64,000 nt of DNA. Origin: Ariolimax columbianus (Eukaryota; Mollusca; Gastropoda; Stylommatophora; Arionidae). The notes below the pieces were generated by a model. It did not search any database and had not been told where the DNA came from. It saw nothing but the letters and a program-made list of their open reading frames with translations. The stretch lies in the NCBI GenBank assembly GCA_036924085.1, contig JAVGWX010000004.1:75643590-75707589 (forward strand). Reading direction: 5' to 3'. Positions 25,601 through 40,600 of this stretch are shown one piece after another (position 1 is the first letter of the stretch; each line of letters begins with the position of its first letter). The translations under genes were made by a program, and so were the position numbers.

Positions 25601-28600
25601 TCAACAACCCTATAAAAATGTGATGCGCTGAAAAATTATGCCTCGGCAGGGGAAATTGCGTAATTTATTAATGCAGTAGTGTAAAGATTAACCTTAGCGA
25701 CTCTCCATTAAAAATGTACACAAATTTCATAAAAGTGAAGTAGGAGTTTGAAAATGGCACTGCGGTCACTACTTGGTACGTCTGACCTGGTTGTGAGCAG
25801 TTCGTTTGAGAACTCATGCCGTTCTGGAACTTCCTTCTTCACTCATACTCTTATTGGAGTGAAAGGCATGCATCACCGTACTGGACCTTTATTCGCCAAT
25901 GAATTTCTAAAGTTTTCACCCGTTTGCTGCTAAAAAAACAGATAACAGAACACTGCTCCTCTTTGCTGCACGTCAATAGTGGGGCATCGATCTTTTAACT
26001 GCAATTATGACGTCATGTTGTTCGTCTGCACTGTGATAACACATGCAGAACACTCTTGACATCCTTAGCAACTATATTTAACACACTACAATACAAAGGC
26101 ATGATTTTTCTAATTTTTCCCACTTGTAATGTTTTCATTTGAAGCCCTCTTGTACATGCAAATACGCATGTTAAGCCGTTTCAATAGCATTAACCCTGAT
26201 GTTTATACATGATATTACCAGCCGCTGTCATTTGGTGCCTTCGGCAGGGAAACATTTTTATAAGGCTCATCTAGAAACTCAACGCGTGGTAAAGGTCAAT
26301 TCCTTCTTTGGGCACAGGAGTTTGCCCCCATTCCCTCCCCTGAGAGCTTCCAGTACAGATAATGCATCCGTGAAGACAGTTCCCTGGTGGCAGTTAGAAT
26401 TGTTGTTATAAATCAGGCTATGCTTGCAGTTTGTTCAAGTGCTTGAACTACAGCTGTAACCCTCTGTAGTGTTTCTTTAACATCATCAGTCTATCTTTTC
26501 TGTGGTCTTCCTCTTGCTCAAAAGTTGTGCTGTCTGCTGTTATAGACACTCTTATGATACGAAAAAATCAACTCACAGGCAACGTGTTGAAATACGTCTC
26601 CTGGAATCGGTCATCCCCTTTGTACAGAGTTGACATGAATCCTGGTGGCAGTGGCTGTCTGAAAGAGACAAAATAGCACAAATCTGAAGTGATAATGCCT
26701 AAAAATAAATACCAAGTACACAAACCTATAACACTAGACAACGGGACTTCAGAACAAGAGAATTTCTACAGAAATTTCCAATTTTTTTCAGTTATCACCC
26801 TTGATACTCAATTTCCACAAAATGGGTTATGGTGGAAGTGAAATCCTCCATCGCTATCTCACTCATTCTCTCTCTTTCTTTCTCTCTCTCTCTCTCTCTC
26901 TCGCACACGCACGCACACACGCATGCACACACACACACACACACACACAAATAAAGATTAGAGGTTCTCAAAATCAACAACCATGTCCATGACCTGACGG
27001 GCTGAAAAGAAAATCGGCTGCAGGAAATAGATGTAATTTTTTTCATGCAGTGCCGTAAAGGCTAACAACTGTCCAGTCCAACACAAGTATCTTCTCCTCA
27101 CCTACTGTTCCACTGTTGTTTGTCCAGTTCTTTTCAACCTTCATAAGTGATTTTATTATACCATTTCAACCCTTACATTCTGCACAAGTGTCCAATTATG
27201 AAAGTCAGCATCCTTTTGTTTGTTGTTCTCTAAGTTATGTAGCCAACTATAGAATGTACTTTACTATGAAGTTGAAGATTTTTTTAATGATACTTCTTCG
27301 TCTTTTTGTATTTGCTCACTGCTTTTTGAACCATTGGACGAGTTCCTGTAATGAGCTCAACTGTTGACTAAAGCTCCTCTTTACCTCGCTACAACAAGAA
27401 TACAAAAGATATGTTCTTACTTAACAAAAATCTGACCAAGCTCCCCTGCTTTTGTAGGTTGTCCGTTTGGTTTCAACACCTGTACTGAAGACAGAACAAA
27501 AGAATGTATATCGATGACTTGGTCTTAGAAAATTCAGTTAGGCATGGCAATTAATGTAATGTAGAGAGAACGACTATAAAAACAAGAATATTACACTTGA
27601 AAAAGATAAACACCAGACAAAAGAAAAGGAAGTGAAGTAATAGGCACTCTGGACATTCCACTGATGAATACTTCTTACTGTAGATGCATTTAAGAATAGA
27701 TTGGATGCACATAGCTTTTAGAGCAAGGAAATGTAAATGAAATTGGTTGTATACAGACTCTGTAGAGTCTTCTAAACCAGTATAAAGACGTTAAGTTAAT
27801 TAAGGTAGGACTCAATGGTCTCGAGGTAAGGTGTCTGACACGGGGGCCGGAGGTTGCGTGTTCGAATCACGGTAGTGACCAGGATTTTTTTTACCGTAGA
27901 TCTTCTGATAAAAATTCCCCGGACACAATAAAAATTCTACCCAAGTTATTTGTACCTTTCCCCAGGTGGTTTGTTAAGAGCAGCTATAGATGGCGCCTAA
28001 CTGGCTGCGGGTCTAGTGTTACTCTATTAGTGTCCACCATTTCCGTTCATCGCTTTGGAAGGTGAGAGCCGTACTTCTCGACCACAACGACCCCCATGCA
28101 AAAATGAAAGCTTATCGTACGGGACAACAAACTGTGTTGTCTAATCTCTCCAGACCATAAGGTTATTTGTGTGTGACAAAGATGAGAATAGGGCCATTTT
28201 CACACTAACAGAATTTATAAGAAACAACATACGATGTTGTCTGACTCCACTAGGGTAGAAAACTCTTTAATTCATGGTATTTGCACATTCAGACATTCAC
28301 ACAGAATAAAACCTGCCGCTGTTGTTGAATGTCCCCAATGACTAAGTTTACTTTTTTTGTACACCCTGAAAAAAAGCGTTGAGTGGCATTATGCAGTAGC
28401 TATCATCACATCCTGAGCATGCTAATGAGGTGGACCAGGGTCCTCCAGATGGTTGTGCTATGTTTCATCTGCATGTGGCTTACTACTACAGGATAGAAGT
28501 GTCCACACCCCATGGTAGAAGTGTCCACACCCCATGGTAGAAGTGTCCACACCCAATGGTAGAAGTGTCCACACCCCATGGTTGAAGAGGCTACACCCTA

Positions 28601-31600
28601 TGGTAGAAGTGCCCACACCCCATGGTAGAAGTGTCCACACCCCATGGTAGAAGTGAAGCGATCAAATCAAGTTATAAAACAGGAATAAAAGACTGAAAAA
28701 GCTTTAAAAGGTCACTACTTTTGAGAGAAGAGTTAAAGGCACTTAATTCTCAAGAAACCAAAGTGCAAAACGAGGAAGTTTTGAATTCCATGTTGTACAT
28801 GTATAAGAACCCTCTGCAGTAAACAATTGATAGGAGTGGGTTGTTAAGTCGCTGTAGGGGCAAAATTCTAAAAGTAATAAAATTCCAACCCAATATGCAA
28901 TCTATCTCCCCCCAGACCTAGTAAGCCACAGGAAGTAACATTTACAAAAACAAGACCAAACTTTGGATAGCCTTTGATCACTTGGCAGCAGGCATATCCT
29001 GCCTGTTTGAATACCAGAATTCCAAGTATTCCAACTGTAAATTATTTTCCTGAGGATCAGATGAAGAGGAAGAATAAGAGGAAGAAGAAGAGGAAGAAGA
29101 ATAAGAGGAAGAAGAAGAGGAAGAAGAAGATGAAAGAACAAAATCTCACCATCCCATCCAGGCACAGGTTTCCCTGTAGTTCCAGGGACTGGATGCAGAT
29201 CCATGTTCAGGCTCCTACAGGTTGCAGATATGGGCCATCCAGTCTCTGGGGAGTAGAGATTAGATAACACTTAAGTATGCACGCATACTTAATCAACATA
29301 TTATAGGACAAAGTCACACAAAATAAATACAAGACCGATTAAAAGCAAACGGCCAAGATAAAAACAAGGCAGGAAAAAGAATAAGGAAAGGCATAACCAT
29401 CAGAGTGAACCTGTGACACCATGCTTGAGTAGACAGGGAGATCATAGACAAATTCACAATGTGGAGGGACACGTTGCCTGGGGAGGGATGGGCTCTGCCA
29501 GGTGCAAAACGGTCCAAGACACACCGATATTACAGAAAGCATTGAGAAAAATCAGAAATGTGCCAGCCGTCTTATAACACAACAATGACAATCATACTAC
29601 TGAGGTTAACTCATCCAGACGGAAGATTCTATATCCTGGCACAAAGTCGAATGCAGTGACGAGAACTGATCCAAAAATCTGCAGTATTGGTGCCACAATG
29701 ACCTTTCAGGTTATGGAACTGATGATGATGATGATGATGATGATGATGCAAGCATGTTAGTCATTGTGAATACGGTGATGGATACATCAAAAATGACCAG
29801 TGAACAATGTTCATAGCCTACCATGGCCGGAACGAGACAGTGTACCCGATAAACGAGAGTAAACGAATTAACTTTTACCAGAGACAACCCACAATTGAGG
29901 TCATATTCACCAAAAGAGACTGTACATTTGGACACAGTTATTCTTCTTCTTCTTCTTTGTATGCTGTCAGATATCAACTTGAATTTGTTCGAAGAAAGCA
30001 GCTGTCATCCTGAGGCTGTCGACACCGCCATAGAGCTTGTCTAGTGTTGGCACTGGTCATGGACACATGTGCTTTCTCTGGTCCTCGTATGTCGGGCAAT
30101 TTTGCAACAGATGTTCAGCGGTCATTTTCCCTGTACCACAGGTGCATTCGTCAGTGCCACCTATCTTCAGTTTATTGAATAGATGGTACCTCAGTCTGTT
30201 GTGGCCTGTGCGGAGTCTGAAGACCACGACCTGCTCTCTTCTGTTCAACTGGTAGTAGGCATCATTTTTTGTGTAGCCAGTATGTTCTGTTTCCCATTTG
30301 GCCATGTCTCTGGCCCTAATAAACCTTTTGGACTCTTCGTAGGTCACACTAGAATCTGGTTGTGGTAGTCTTGCACCTTCTTTTGCCAGTCCGTCTGCCT
30401 CCTCGTTGCCTTGGATGTTACAGTGGTATGGAACCCACTGTACCACTACTCTTTTTGGTGCGGACTGCTGGCATAGTTGACAGAGTACTGCTCTTAAATC
30501 ATTAAGTTCAGTATTTTTCTGGCTTTTTAGTGCTGTAACCACGGCCAGAGCATTTGTAAACAGGACTATCTGGCTTTCATTGCTTTCACCTGTCAACATT
30601 GCTTTTACTGCAGCCTTCAGTGCCTCTGCCTCCACTCTGAAATTGCTTGAGAATTTTCCAGTTGCCACTGACAGTGTTAATTTTCTACCATTTGTTAGGC
30701 TCAGGAATACCCCTCCCCCTCCATTCTGTGTTGTGTTTGTTACAGAACCGTCGGAGTATGCATGGGTCCAGTCAATGCTTGGGTAGTTTTCCGCTATGTA
30801 CCTCAGGGTTATGTCTCTTCTTTCTTTTTCAGTCTGGCTGTTCTTGTTTCCAATACCTATATTTTCTACCACCTCTGGAATGATATGCTGCTTCCATGTG
30901 GGTTTGCATACAGTAGGGATGGGCTTTGGTGTTGTTATGGTGTTCATAAGGTCTTCGCTCATCTTTGCTTTGGCTATTTCTGCAAAGTTTCGCCACTTTA
31001 GTTTCCCTTTTCCAAATGTATTAGTCTCTGATGCATTGGATGGTCTGTCAGTCTTCTTAGTTTCTCTGCTTGCTGCTGGGCTCTGCAGTCTCTTCTGTCG
31101 GTCATGGATTGCAGATTTGTAATCTTTTCAAGTTCTACAATTGGCGTTGACTTCATGCCTCCTGTTATAACTCTCATGGCTTGGTTTTGAAGTTTGCTAA
31201 TTTTATCAAAGTTCGCCTTTGCTGCTGTTGCCCATGCCGCAATGTCATACTCGAGAACTGGTCTCACTCTTCCAGGGACACAGTTATTCAACAATTGTGA
31301 AATGCTCTGGCAGCCATTGTGAGGGCTTGGATGGAAGCATCAAGAGGCGGCCAGTTAACACTGATCACAACATAGCCGAGCTAGCACACACAGGCTACAA
31401 AACCAGGTCAAAACTGGCTCCCATAGTCCCGCTTGATGACCGTGTAAAACAGCATATTTAGCACAGTTAAATTAATAAAGGATGACCTCACTACACTCAG
31501 AACAACTACACATCTCTACAAACCCTGCTACTAGAGGTTTTAGACAAGCTTTCAGGCCTCGGAATCAACTAGGTCACTAACGTTGACGTATGGAACAGAA

Positions 31601-34600
31601 CTGAGCGGCTAAAAAAAACTAACAAGAGGTTTGGGGACATTGGTTAGGACATACTACCTTTACCACACCACTGTTGCCGCACGATGACTGAAAAAAATTC
31701 TCATTTAATAGTCAATGTTGATGCACATCGACGGCCGCTTATTGACTATTGTATCGTGTATAAATATGCGTCTTAGAGCGCTATAGAAACTGCTAAACAT
31801 ACGGGTATTTGCATTTAAAATACACGTCACTTCCTTCTTTTCCAATTTCAACTGGGAAATGTGTTTATGGTATTTTAAAGAGAATTTTGAAACAATATAT
31901 TCTCTTTTTCACTTGGATTTGAAGCTTTGTCCATTATTGAGGATGATGAAGTTAAGTTGTTCCAATGCATTTTTCTGTGGTAGATCTGTTTAGTTTGTCT
32001 ATGTAAATGTAATAAATATGATTGTAGTGGAAACTAACAGATCTTAGTTCTTAGTCGACCTGTACTTCTGCAGGGGCAGATGCCTTTGTGCAGGTCCCAG
32101 CTCTGGAACAAGCTGGATGTAGCTGAGAGGAGGATTTCCTGCTTAGCGAGCTAGGCTCGAGCAGCATTTTATTTCGCTGCATTGGGACAAGTGCTGCGAA
32201 GGGTGGTTAACCGATGTGCGAGTCCATCTTAATAGACACAAACACTAGAACAAAGAAGACCCGCAGTCTGGTAGGTGTCATTTATGGTGCTCTAAACAAA
32301 CCCCTTAACCATGGCTGGTGTTATGCCATGTCACACAGTTAGTCGCCTCTTACTACATGCTATCTGTGGACCAGTGGTGCTATTCTTGTCCTTGTCATAC
32401 ACAAAGACCCCGGTGGACCACTCGGGACTAACAGATATGTTGATCTTATAAAAGAACACTATCTGTCCTCTGTGGCCATTTGAAATAATTGACTGCACAC
32501 CCATAAATAGATGAGTCTAAATGTTTGTTGTTTTCCAACATTTTCACCTTTGTCATCTGTTATCTCTGAAACTAACACACACAACAAAAACAATAGCACC
32601 AAAAAGTTCTTTATTAATTTATGTCTAGACACAAAATGCATCAGGGCCACCTAACCAGAGCTGACCCAGATCCTATTCCGCCTCCAAGCGGTGGCCCCAG
32701 AAACAGGCTGCACTAGTGTAATCTGGCTAAGAGAGTAGGGATCGCAGTGGGAAGGCTAACCAAGAACCAAAAAAACCCAGCCGAAATCGACTGTGTTGGA
32801 CTGAAAGGCACAGGTATTGAAGGATAAATATTGAAGAAGCTGACAGCAGCCATCAACTCATAGCTGAATGCTCGCAGCAAGGTCAGCGAATCACAGCTGA
32901 CCAAGACCATATTCCATCTTCAAGCAGCGGCCATGGAAACAGACTGTACTAGTGGTCCGGCTAAGAGCATAGTGAAACACAGCTGGAAGACAAACTAAGC
33001 ACCGAAAGAAGCCAGTTAAAACTAAATGTATCGGGCTGAAAGGTGCAGATATTGCAGCCTCACTGTAGACTACTATACAACATCCATTTTCAAGACGAAT
33101 GCAGAAGAAGAAGTAACAGGATTTTTTCTACAAATATGTCCAGTTTTGATGATTGTATCACAGGCTTCTCTATGGATATAGCAGATCCAATTCCATGTTG
33201 TCCACAGCATGGCAATATTGATGATTGTACCACAGGCTCTTCTAAAGATATGGTCAACCCGATTCCATGTTGTCTGCAGTATTGTGGTTCTGCTGACCAT
33301 CTCCTAGCTCCTCTGAGTACAAGATAAGCCCAATTTTTGGTTGTACCCACACACACACATACCTAGGAAAGATGCCACACATACCTGTCTGCCACCAATG
33401 GTCCAGTATAGGTGTCTTGATCAAATCTTTAATCCATTGCATAGTTTCATGATCGCAGTGCTCCCCCGCCACAAATAAAGTCTCAAATCTGAATGATCAA
33501 CATGAAAAAATAACCACTTTCAAAATTAAATAAAAACAACACAATCTTTTTAATTTTAAAAAAATGTATATAAAAGAAACTTGAAAACATGACGCGTGTG
33601 ATACGGAATCCATCCAGAGTTGATCAGCAGTTGAAGGATGTCGACAGCTGAAGGATGTCGACCAGTTGACATTCATCGCAGGATGCAGGCAGCGTATGGT
33701 GACAAAAGTGTGTCGAAAACAATAGTGAAGAACTGGACAACGATGTTTAAAGAAGGATGTGAGTTAACGAAAGATCTTAGGAGACTAGGTCAGGCGCATA
33801 TTGTTGCGTCAGAAGATTCCATTGCCAAAATTGATGCAGCAATTCAAGTGAACCGTTGTCGGAGCTTACGCTACACTTTTGTCACCATACACTGCCTGCA
33901 TTCTCCGATAAATGTTAACTGGCTTACATCCTTCAGCTGTTAAAAACCGAATCATAGCTTGCTGATCAACTCTGAACGGATTCCGCATCACACCCACATT
34001 TGAACAAGCCTCGTATGTACAGGATAAGATAACCAGTCTCTTTCTCAACCTTCCTTAGTTTCTTCTTAAGACATGTCTTGCCGGTTATGGCGCTACTATG
34101 CTTTTCTCCCTCTCCATATGTAACCTACCTTGCTGAGGTTGAAAAGCTTTCTACCCTAGATAAGGTCTGTCCACATATAAGCTTACCTTGCCGAGGTCAG
34201 AGAGCCTTCTACCCTACATTGGGTCTCTCCACATATATGCCTACCTTGGATGCCTCAACAATCCCTGAGAGCTATGCAGGTAGGATTTCTATTCCTGGCA
34301 AGGTGACCCAAGTCAAACAGGTCCTTGGAGAGGGGCCAGACTAAAAGTATGAGGAGCCCTTCCTATAGGTATAGCTGCCGGACCCACCAGCATGTGGTGT
34401 ATGCTCTGGAATGAATCAGTCCACCAGCACCTCATGGGTCAAATGCAGTCCTCTATCAACTATCTCCATGAGTGACAAACCAAAACAGACCAGTGGACAT
34501 TGCACCTCTGCCCCTTTGTGACGATCTATCAGGTGGCAGAAATGGTCGGGTGTGCCATTACTATAGATGGACTGGCAAAGCTAACTGAGTAATTATGAGA

Positions 34601-37600
34601 TAAACCCCCCTGAATAAAACGTGATGATCCTGAGACACTGACACACTGGACACAGGAGCATTCAGGAGCACAGGAGTATGGGATTTTACGAACTGGGTAG
34701 CCAGGATTCAAAGGGTTAAGCCATCTGCCAGGGTCAAGTTTGTTGTACCAGTCGTCGTAAGTCTGTATCAATGCAGGATCGCTCTTATGTTATCTATCCA
34801 TCTACAGTAAGTCTGTATCAATGCAGGATAGCTCTTATGTTATTTATTCATCTACAGTAAGTCTGTATCAATGCAGGATAGCTCTTATGTTATTTATCCA
34901 TCTACAGTAAGTCTGTATCAATGCAGGATAGCTCTTATGTTATTTATCCATCTACAGTAAGTCTGTATCGATGCAGGATAGCTCTTATGTTATTTATCCA
35001 TCTACAGTAAGTCTGTATCAATGCAGGATAGCTCTTATGTTATCTATCCATCGACAGTAAGTCTGTATCAATGCAGGATAGCTCTTATGTTATTTATCCA
35101 TCTACAGTAAGTCTGTATCAATGCAGGATAGCTCTTATGTTATTTATCCATCTACAGTAAGTCTGTATCAATGCAGGATAGCTCTTATGTTATCTATCCA
35201 TCTACAGTAAGTCTGTATCGATGCAGGATAGCTCTTATGTTATCTATCCATCTACAGTAAGTCTGTATCGATGCAGGATAGCTCTTATGTTATCTATCCA
35301 TCTGCAGTGTGCTGTAAGACATTGGTGAAAGCTGATCAGGATAAATTCTCATGAGATGATCGAATCATAGTATTTTCTATCTGGAAATGTACTCAGCACA
35401 ATGGGTAGTTCTGACCAGACTCCAAATAACCTTATTTCACAATCTATTTCTCATAGTGACACTGTTGAAACTCCATTTCTTCTCTCAAGCAGCTTTGCAA
35501 AAAGAGCCAAGTTTGGCACTATCAGCACAGGATGAACTGCAAACTAGATAGAGCTGGCATCTCTGCTGAACTAAGAAGACTCAAAGACGAGAAGATATAG
35601 TTCACCTTCTTCTTCTTCTTCAGCATTCGTTCTGAAAATGACATTTGTGATAATAAGCAGTACACCAGACCCAATTACCAACTCAAAAGAAACCAACAAA
35701 AACTTATTTCGCCTGAGAACTAGTCACTGCAGACTATTTCTTAGTGTTTTTAGTCGACCTGTACTTCTACAGGGGCAGATGGTCCTGTGCAGGTTCCAGC
35801 TCTGGTATGATCTGGATGAAGTTTGGAGAAAGATTTCCTACTTAGTGGGCTATACTTGAGCAGCTTAATACTCTGCTGGAACAATCGCTTACGGAGGTTG
35901 GTTAACCGATGTGCGAGTTAATTTTAATAGACTCAAACACTAGAGCAAAGTAGACTGTTAGACGCCATCTATGCTTCTCTAAAGAAACCACCTAACCATG
36001 GCCAGTGTTATACTATGTCACACAGTCAGTCGCCTCTTACGACATGCTCTATAGCGACTAAAGATCTCACACACAAATGAGTACCCCAGTGGGCCAGAAT
36101 CATGAGCCCATTCTACTGGAATCCGATAGGGAAATGCGATGTCAGACCTGGCCAGAGGGTGCGGATCTGAGACAAAAGCTGTGGGTAGCCGCTCCAACCT
36201 GGTGAAAAATACAGACTACATCATGGCAACTGGTCTGCAGATACAGCATAACCAAAGATCCTGAGTGCAAAGAAAAAAGAAGACGTGTGATGAAGTTGTG
36301 GTTAATAATGAGGCTGCGATTTCTGTTCCTTTAGCCCGACACATTCAATTTCCGCAAGGTTTTTTTTTGACTGGGTTTATCTTTTCTTTTTGATCCCTAA
36401 ACCTCTTAGTCAGGCTGCATGGTTGCAGTTTGTTTCCAGGGACACCTGTTGGAGGCAGAATAGGGTCTTGGTCAGTTACGGGCCATTGACCCTCAATGCA
36501 AGCAGACAGTTATGAGTCACTGGCTGTTGTCAGCTCATGCACTGCTGCATTTTCGGCCCTGAATTATAGTTCAAAACATTAGCAGTGGTGGTGATGATGA
36601 TGAAAATGATGATAATAATACTAATCACTCACTTTTCAAGAGGTAAGTAAGGCTTTGCAAAACTTCCATTGGGATCCTGAAATAAAACAAAAGAACATAT
36701 GCTCATTTAAAGTCAACTTATAGTTCTCCAGGCTTAGTAAGCCACAGGAATGAAACCACTAACAAACTTACTATGTAAAGGTAAAGGTGGGTCCCAAGGC
36801 AACAATTGCCATCGGGGAAGAAGATAATACTTCGTGTAATAATCCACAGCCTATGTGAGGTGGGGTGGCCCGTTCCGTTCCTTGCTGTTTATACCTTCCT
36901 CAACTCATTGAATACCAGGACGCCTCCGCTCCAGTGTATAGTTAACTATTTCACTGCTGTTATTCTCCATGCTACAACACTTTATGTAGCTATTCCTTCA
37001 ATCTGTACTCATCTATACAAGGTTAGGTGTTCCACTCGGTTGCTGGAGGTCTAGGGTTCAAACTAGTGGAGACAGGACATTTTTTCACATGGATCATCCG
37101 GTGAAAATTTCCCCTGATCTCTGAGTAGTGAGATCAGACACCCATGTGAAGTAGCACGCACGTTAAAAATCTTTTGGCAGAAATAAAAAAGAGTAGGCTT
37201 AATGGGCGCTGCTTTGGCAAAATTTAAGTTAAAAATTCACTAAAATTATTCTACGGATTCTCGCACCACAGAGAAAATGTCGCAACATGGGAATTGTGTG
37301 GCTAAACACCAGGTCTTGGTTACATGATTAGTGGAGCGACATAGATGGTGCCTGACAGACTGCTGGTCTACCTTGCTTTAATCTACGCTTATGCCACCAC
37401 CAGTCACAAAAATAGGTGATCATATATTCCAGGGGCTACCAACCTAATGGTTGGTAACAGATACCGGGATTGACCTGGCAAGTCACCACAAGATTTTTGC
37501 CTGCCGAAAAATATGAAACAAAGGAGGTCACACCTCTCCATGACGTCTAACTACACAAGTGGACCAACAATAGATATATAGATTAGATTATTTAGAGTAG

Positions 37601-40600
37601 ATTAGATTAGATTAGATTAGATTAGATTAGATTAGATTAGATTAGATTAGAAAAAGGTCAGGATTAGAATTAGATTTAGGGGTAGGATAGGATAGGATAG
37701 TGTGACAATTCCAGTTGGAGCATGGGCGTTTAGAGCAAGGGAGATTGGGCTGGCGACTCTAAGAACAAAGATTGCCTGAATGTGCGCCAAGGTCAATCAC
37801 TGTCTCGACACTAGAAAACGAGGGGTTTAGGTGGAAGACTTTGTCTGGTACAGGGGTGGGTTTTCAGAGCTGAGGTGGGTGTTCGGAGCTGACCACTCTG
37901 GCATTCAGAATTGGCATAGATGGGTGTTGGTGACAGTCATATGCTGTCACGTCCAGCTATAACATTAGGACTGACAGGGATTCGTGGATAGTCAACCAAT
38001 AACAATTAATTGGAGGTAGTTCCAAATTAGAGTGATGGCTAAGTCAGACAACCAACAGAAGACCATTGGACAGTCATTTTGTTGCTTGAGACTATAAAAT
38101 ACTCTGCAAGGATGAACTCAAGAGACTGGCTAGGAGGAATGCTGAGAGTGAGTCTGAGATTGAGTGAGTTTGCAGGGTGACTGGACCATCATACACATTG
38201 TAGTTGACCAGTCGCGCTCAATAGGTGTTTATGATGGACACACTCTGAACAGTAAGAGATCTGAATGTGTGTTGTATGTGCAGGACACCTAGTGAATGAT
38301 GCATGATCTAATTACATATGAATGTACAGATTCATGTGAATACATGAAGTGATCTAAGTATTTGTGAATGCACAGATCGCCTGATTGTAAGTGATCTGAT
38401 CGTATGTGAATGTACAATTTCGTCTGAGTACGTAATCTGATTGCGAGGACGAGTTTATGATTATGTGTACAGAAAGGGGAGTGCAGTAGCAAGAATCTGG
38501 GTTATGTAGTTTACAGGAGTAAGATCGAAAGCTAGTGCTTAAAACCTTCTATTGTAGTTCAATATATATATATATATATATATAGTTCAGATGTACTTTG
38601 CTTTATGTTGATGTTATATTTGGTAGGTGGGTGGATGTGTGGATGGATGGATGGATGGATGGATGGATGGATGGATGGATGGATGGATGGATGGATGGAT
38701 GGATGGATGGATGGATGGATGGATGGATGGATGGATGGATGGATGGATGGATGGATGGATGGATGGATGGATGGATGGATGGATGGATGGATGGATGGAT
38801 GGATAGATAGATAGATAGATAGATAACCTTTTTTTCACATCTTCAAATTAGATTCTCATAAACAAAGGGAAAGAATTGATTCACACAGTCAACCACTGGG
38901 TCATTATGACTCTGGGAACAGAATGCAGAGACTGGTGCAGTTGAATCTGTATTTAAGGTCATCATTAAAGCAGGTTATGATATTTATAAAGAATACCTAA
39001 AACAGATCCTCTGACGATTTGTCTAATGCTTTCAAGCAGGTTTGCTCCAACTATGAAGCTGCATTCACTCTACTTGAAGCCACTTTGCGCCATCTGAAGA
39101 GAGTTTTGCATGCCTTTCCTTCAAAGGTCCAAAACATTGTTATTTTTTCAGATTCAATATCTCCTTTCAAGCATTAAAAGATGCTGGGCATTGTGGGCAT
39201 GGCATATCTACATATGTGACAACTATCCCACATTTTGTGACTACGAAAACGGACTCTCCAAAATGCTGTGTCAAAATGAAGGGAACCGAATTAAGACCAA
39301 TTTAAATACCTGGGCACATACATAACATGAGAGGGAAGATGCAATTATAAAATAAAATGCAGAATAGCTCAAGCAAAATCAGTGTTCCAGACCATGAAAG
39401 GAATATTGTGCAACAAAACCTTGTCAGTAGAACTGAGAAAGAGAGTACTTGGATGCTTCGTGGGACCAGTACTAACATATGGCAGTGAATCATGGACAAT
39501 CAGCAAGAAAGCGCATAGATCTTTTGAAGCAATGGAGATGTCATTTTACAGAAGAATGAGAGAGAGAAAGATAACAGGAAAGAGAGGCAGAGGAAGGCAG
39601 AGAGAGCAGATGTTGGACAGCATGAGAGAATGCCACGGCTGACAATTGACAACAGAGATGGTAACTGACATACGTGACAGAAATGGACAGAGGTCCATGA
39701 TCGCCAACCCCAACTGGCAAAGCACATAATGATGATGAATACACACTTGACTGACAGGGACAGGTCACCATTCTTCACCTCAGGACAGAGCACAACAGAC
39801 ACATGTACAAGCTTCGACTGTCTGTTTCCCCACTGTCTACATGTGGACTAAACAAACAAACTGCATGTTTTACAGGACTTGCCATGCACAGTCAGTTAAG
39901 GAAAGGACACTGTCCAAATGATTTAACACTAGACTCAATTTCATGCAGAGCTAAAGAAGAACACCAGACAACAGTTGAGTTCATCGCAGGAACTGGTCTG
40001 ACAGAGTAAGCATCAGAGATGTGATCAACATGAAGAAGAGATCTGATTAAAGTGGACTGAACAAACTATGATACATAGAGAAACATACAGAGACATGAGT
40101 GCTTACAGAGACATGAGTGTATACAGAGACCTGAGTGTATACAGAGACCCGAGTGTATACAGAGACCCCAGTGTATACAGAGACCCCAGTGTATACAGAG
40201 ACCTCAGTGTATACAGAGACCTGAGTGTATACAGAGACCTGAGTGTAAATAGAGACCTGAGTGTATACAGAGACCTGAGTGTATACAGAGACCTGAGTGT
40301 AAATAGAGACCTGAGTGTATACAGAGACCATAGTGTATACAGAGACCTGAGTGTATACAGAGACCTGAGTGCATACATAGACCTGACTGTATACAGAGAC
40401 CTGAGTGCATACAGAGACCTGAGTGCATACAAGCAGAGACCTGAGTACATACAGAGACCTGAGTGCATACAGAGACCTGAGTGCATACAGACACCTGAGT
40501 GTATACAAACAGAGATCTGAGTGCATACAAACAGAGACCTGAGTGCATACAAGCAGAGACCTGAGTGCATACAGAGACCTGAGTGCATACAGAGACCTGA

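Noticed and set aside
26795..27046. Cysteine- and valine-rich minus frame, possible small secreted protein
   Set aside because: It is the translation of the TC/CA microsatellite.
28974..29267. Lys/Arg-rich plus-strand frame of 97 codons
   Set aside because: It is made of the purine microsatellite plus antisense of exon h.
34756..35305. CRISPR array
   Set aside because: The units are contiguous 50-bp repeats with no variable spacers, in a eukaryotic intron.
38598..38838. Open frames WMDG.. and SIHP.. on opposite strands
   Set aside because: They are pure translations of a four-base microsatellite.
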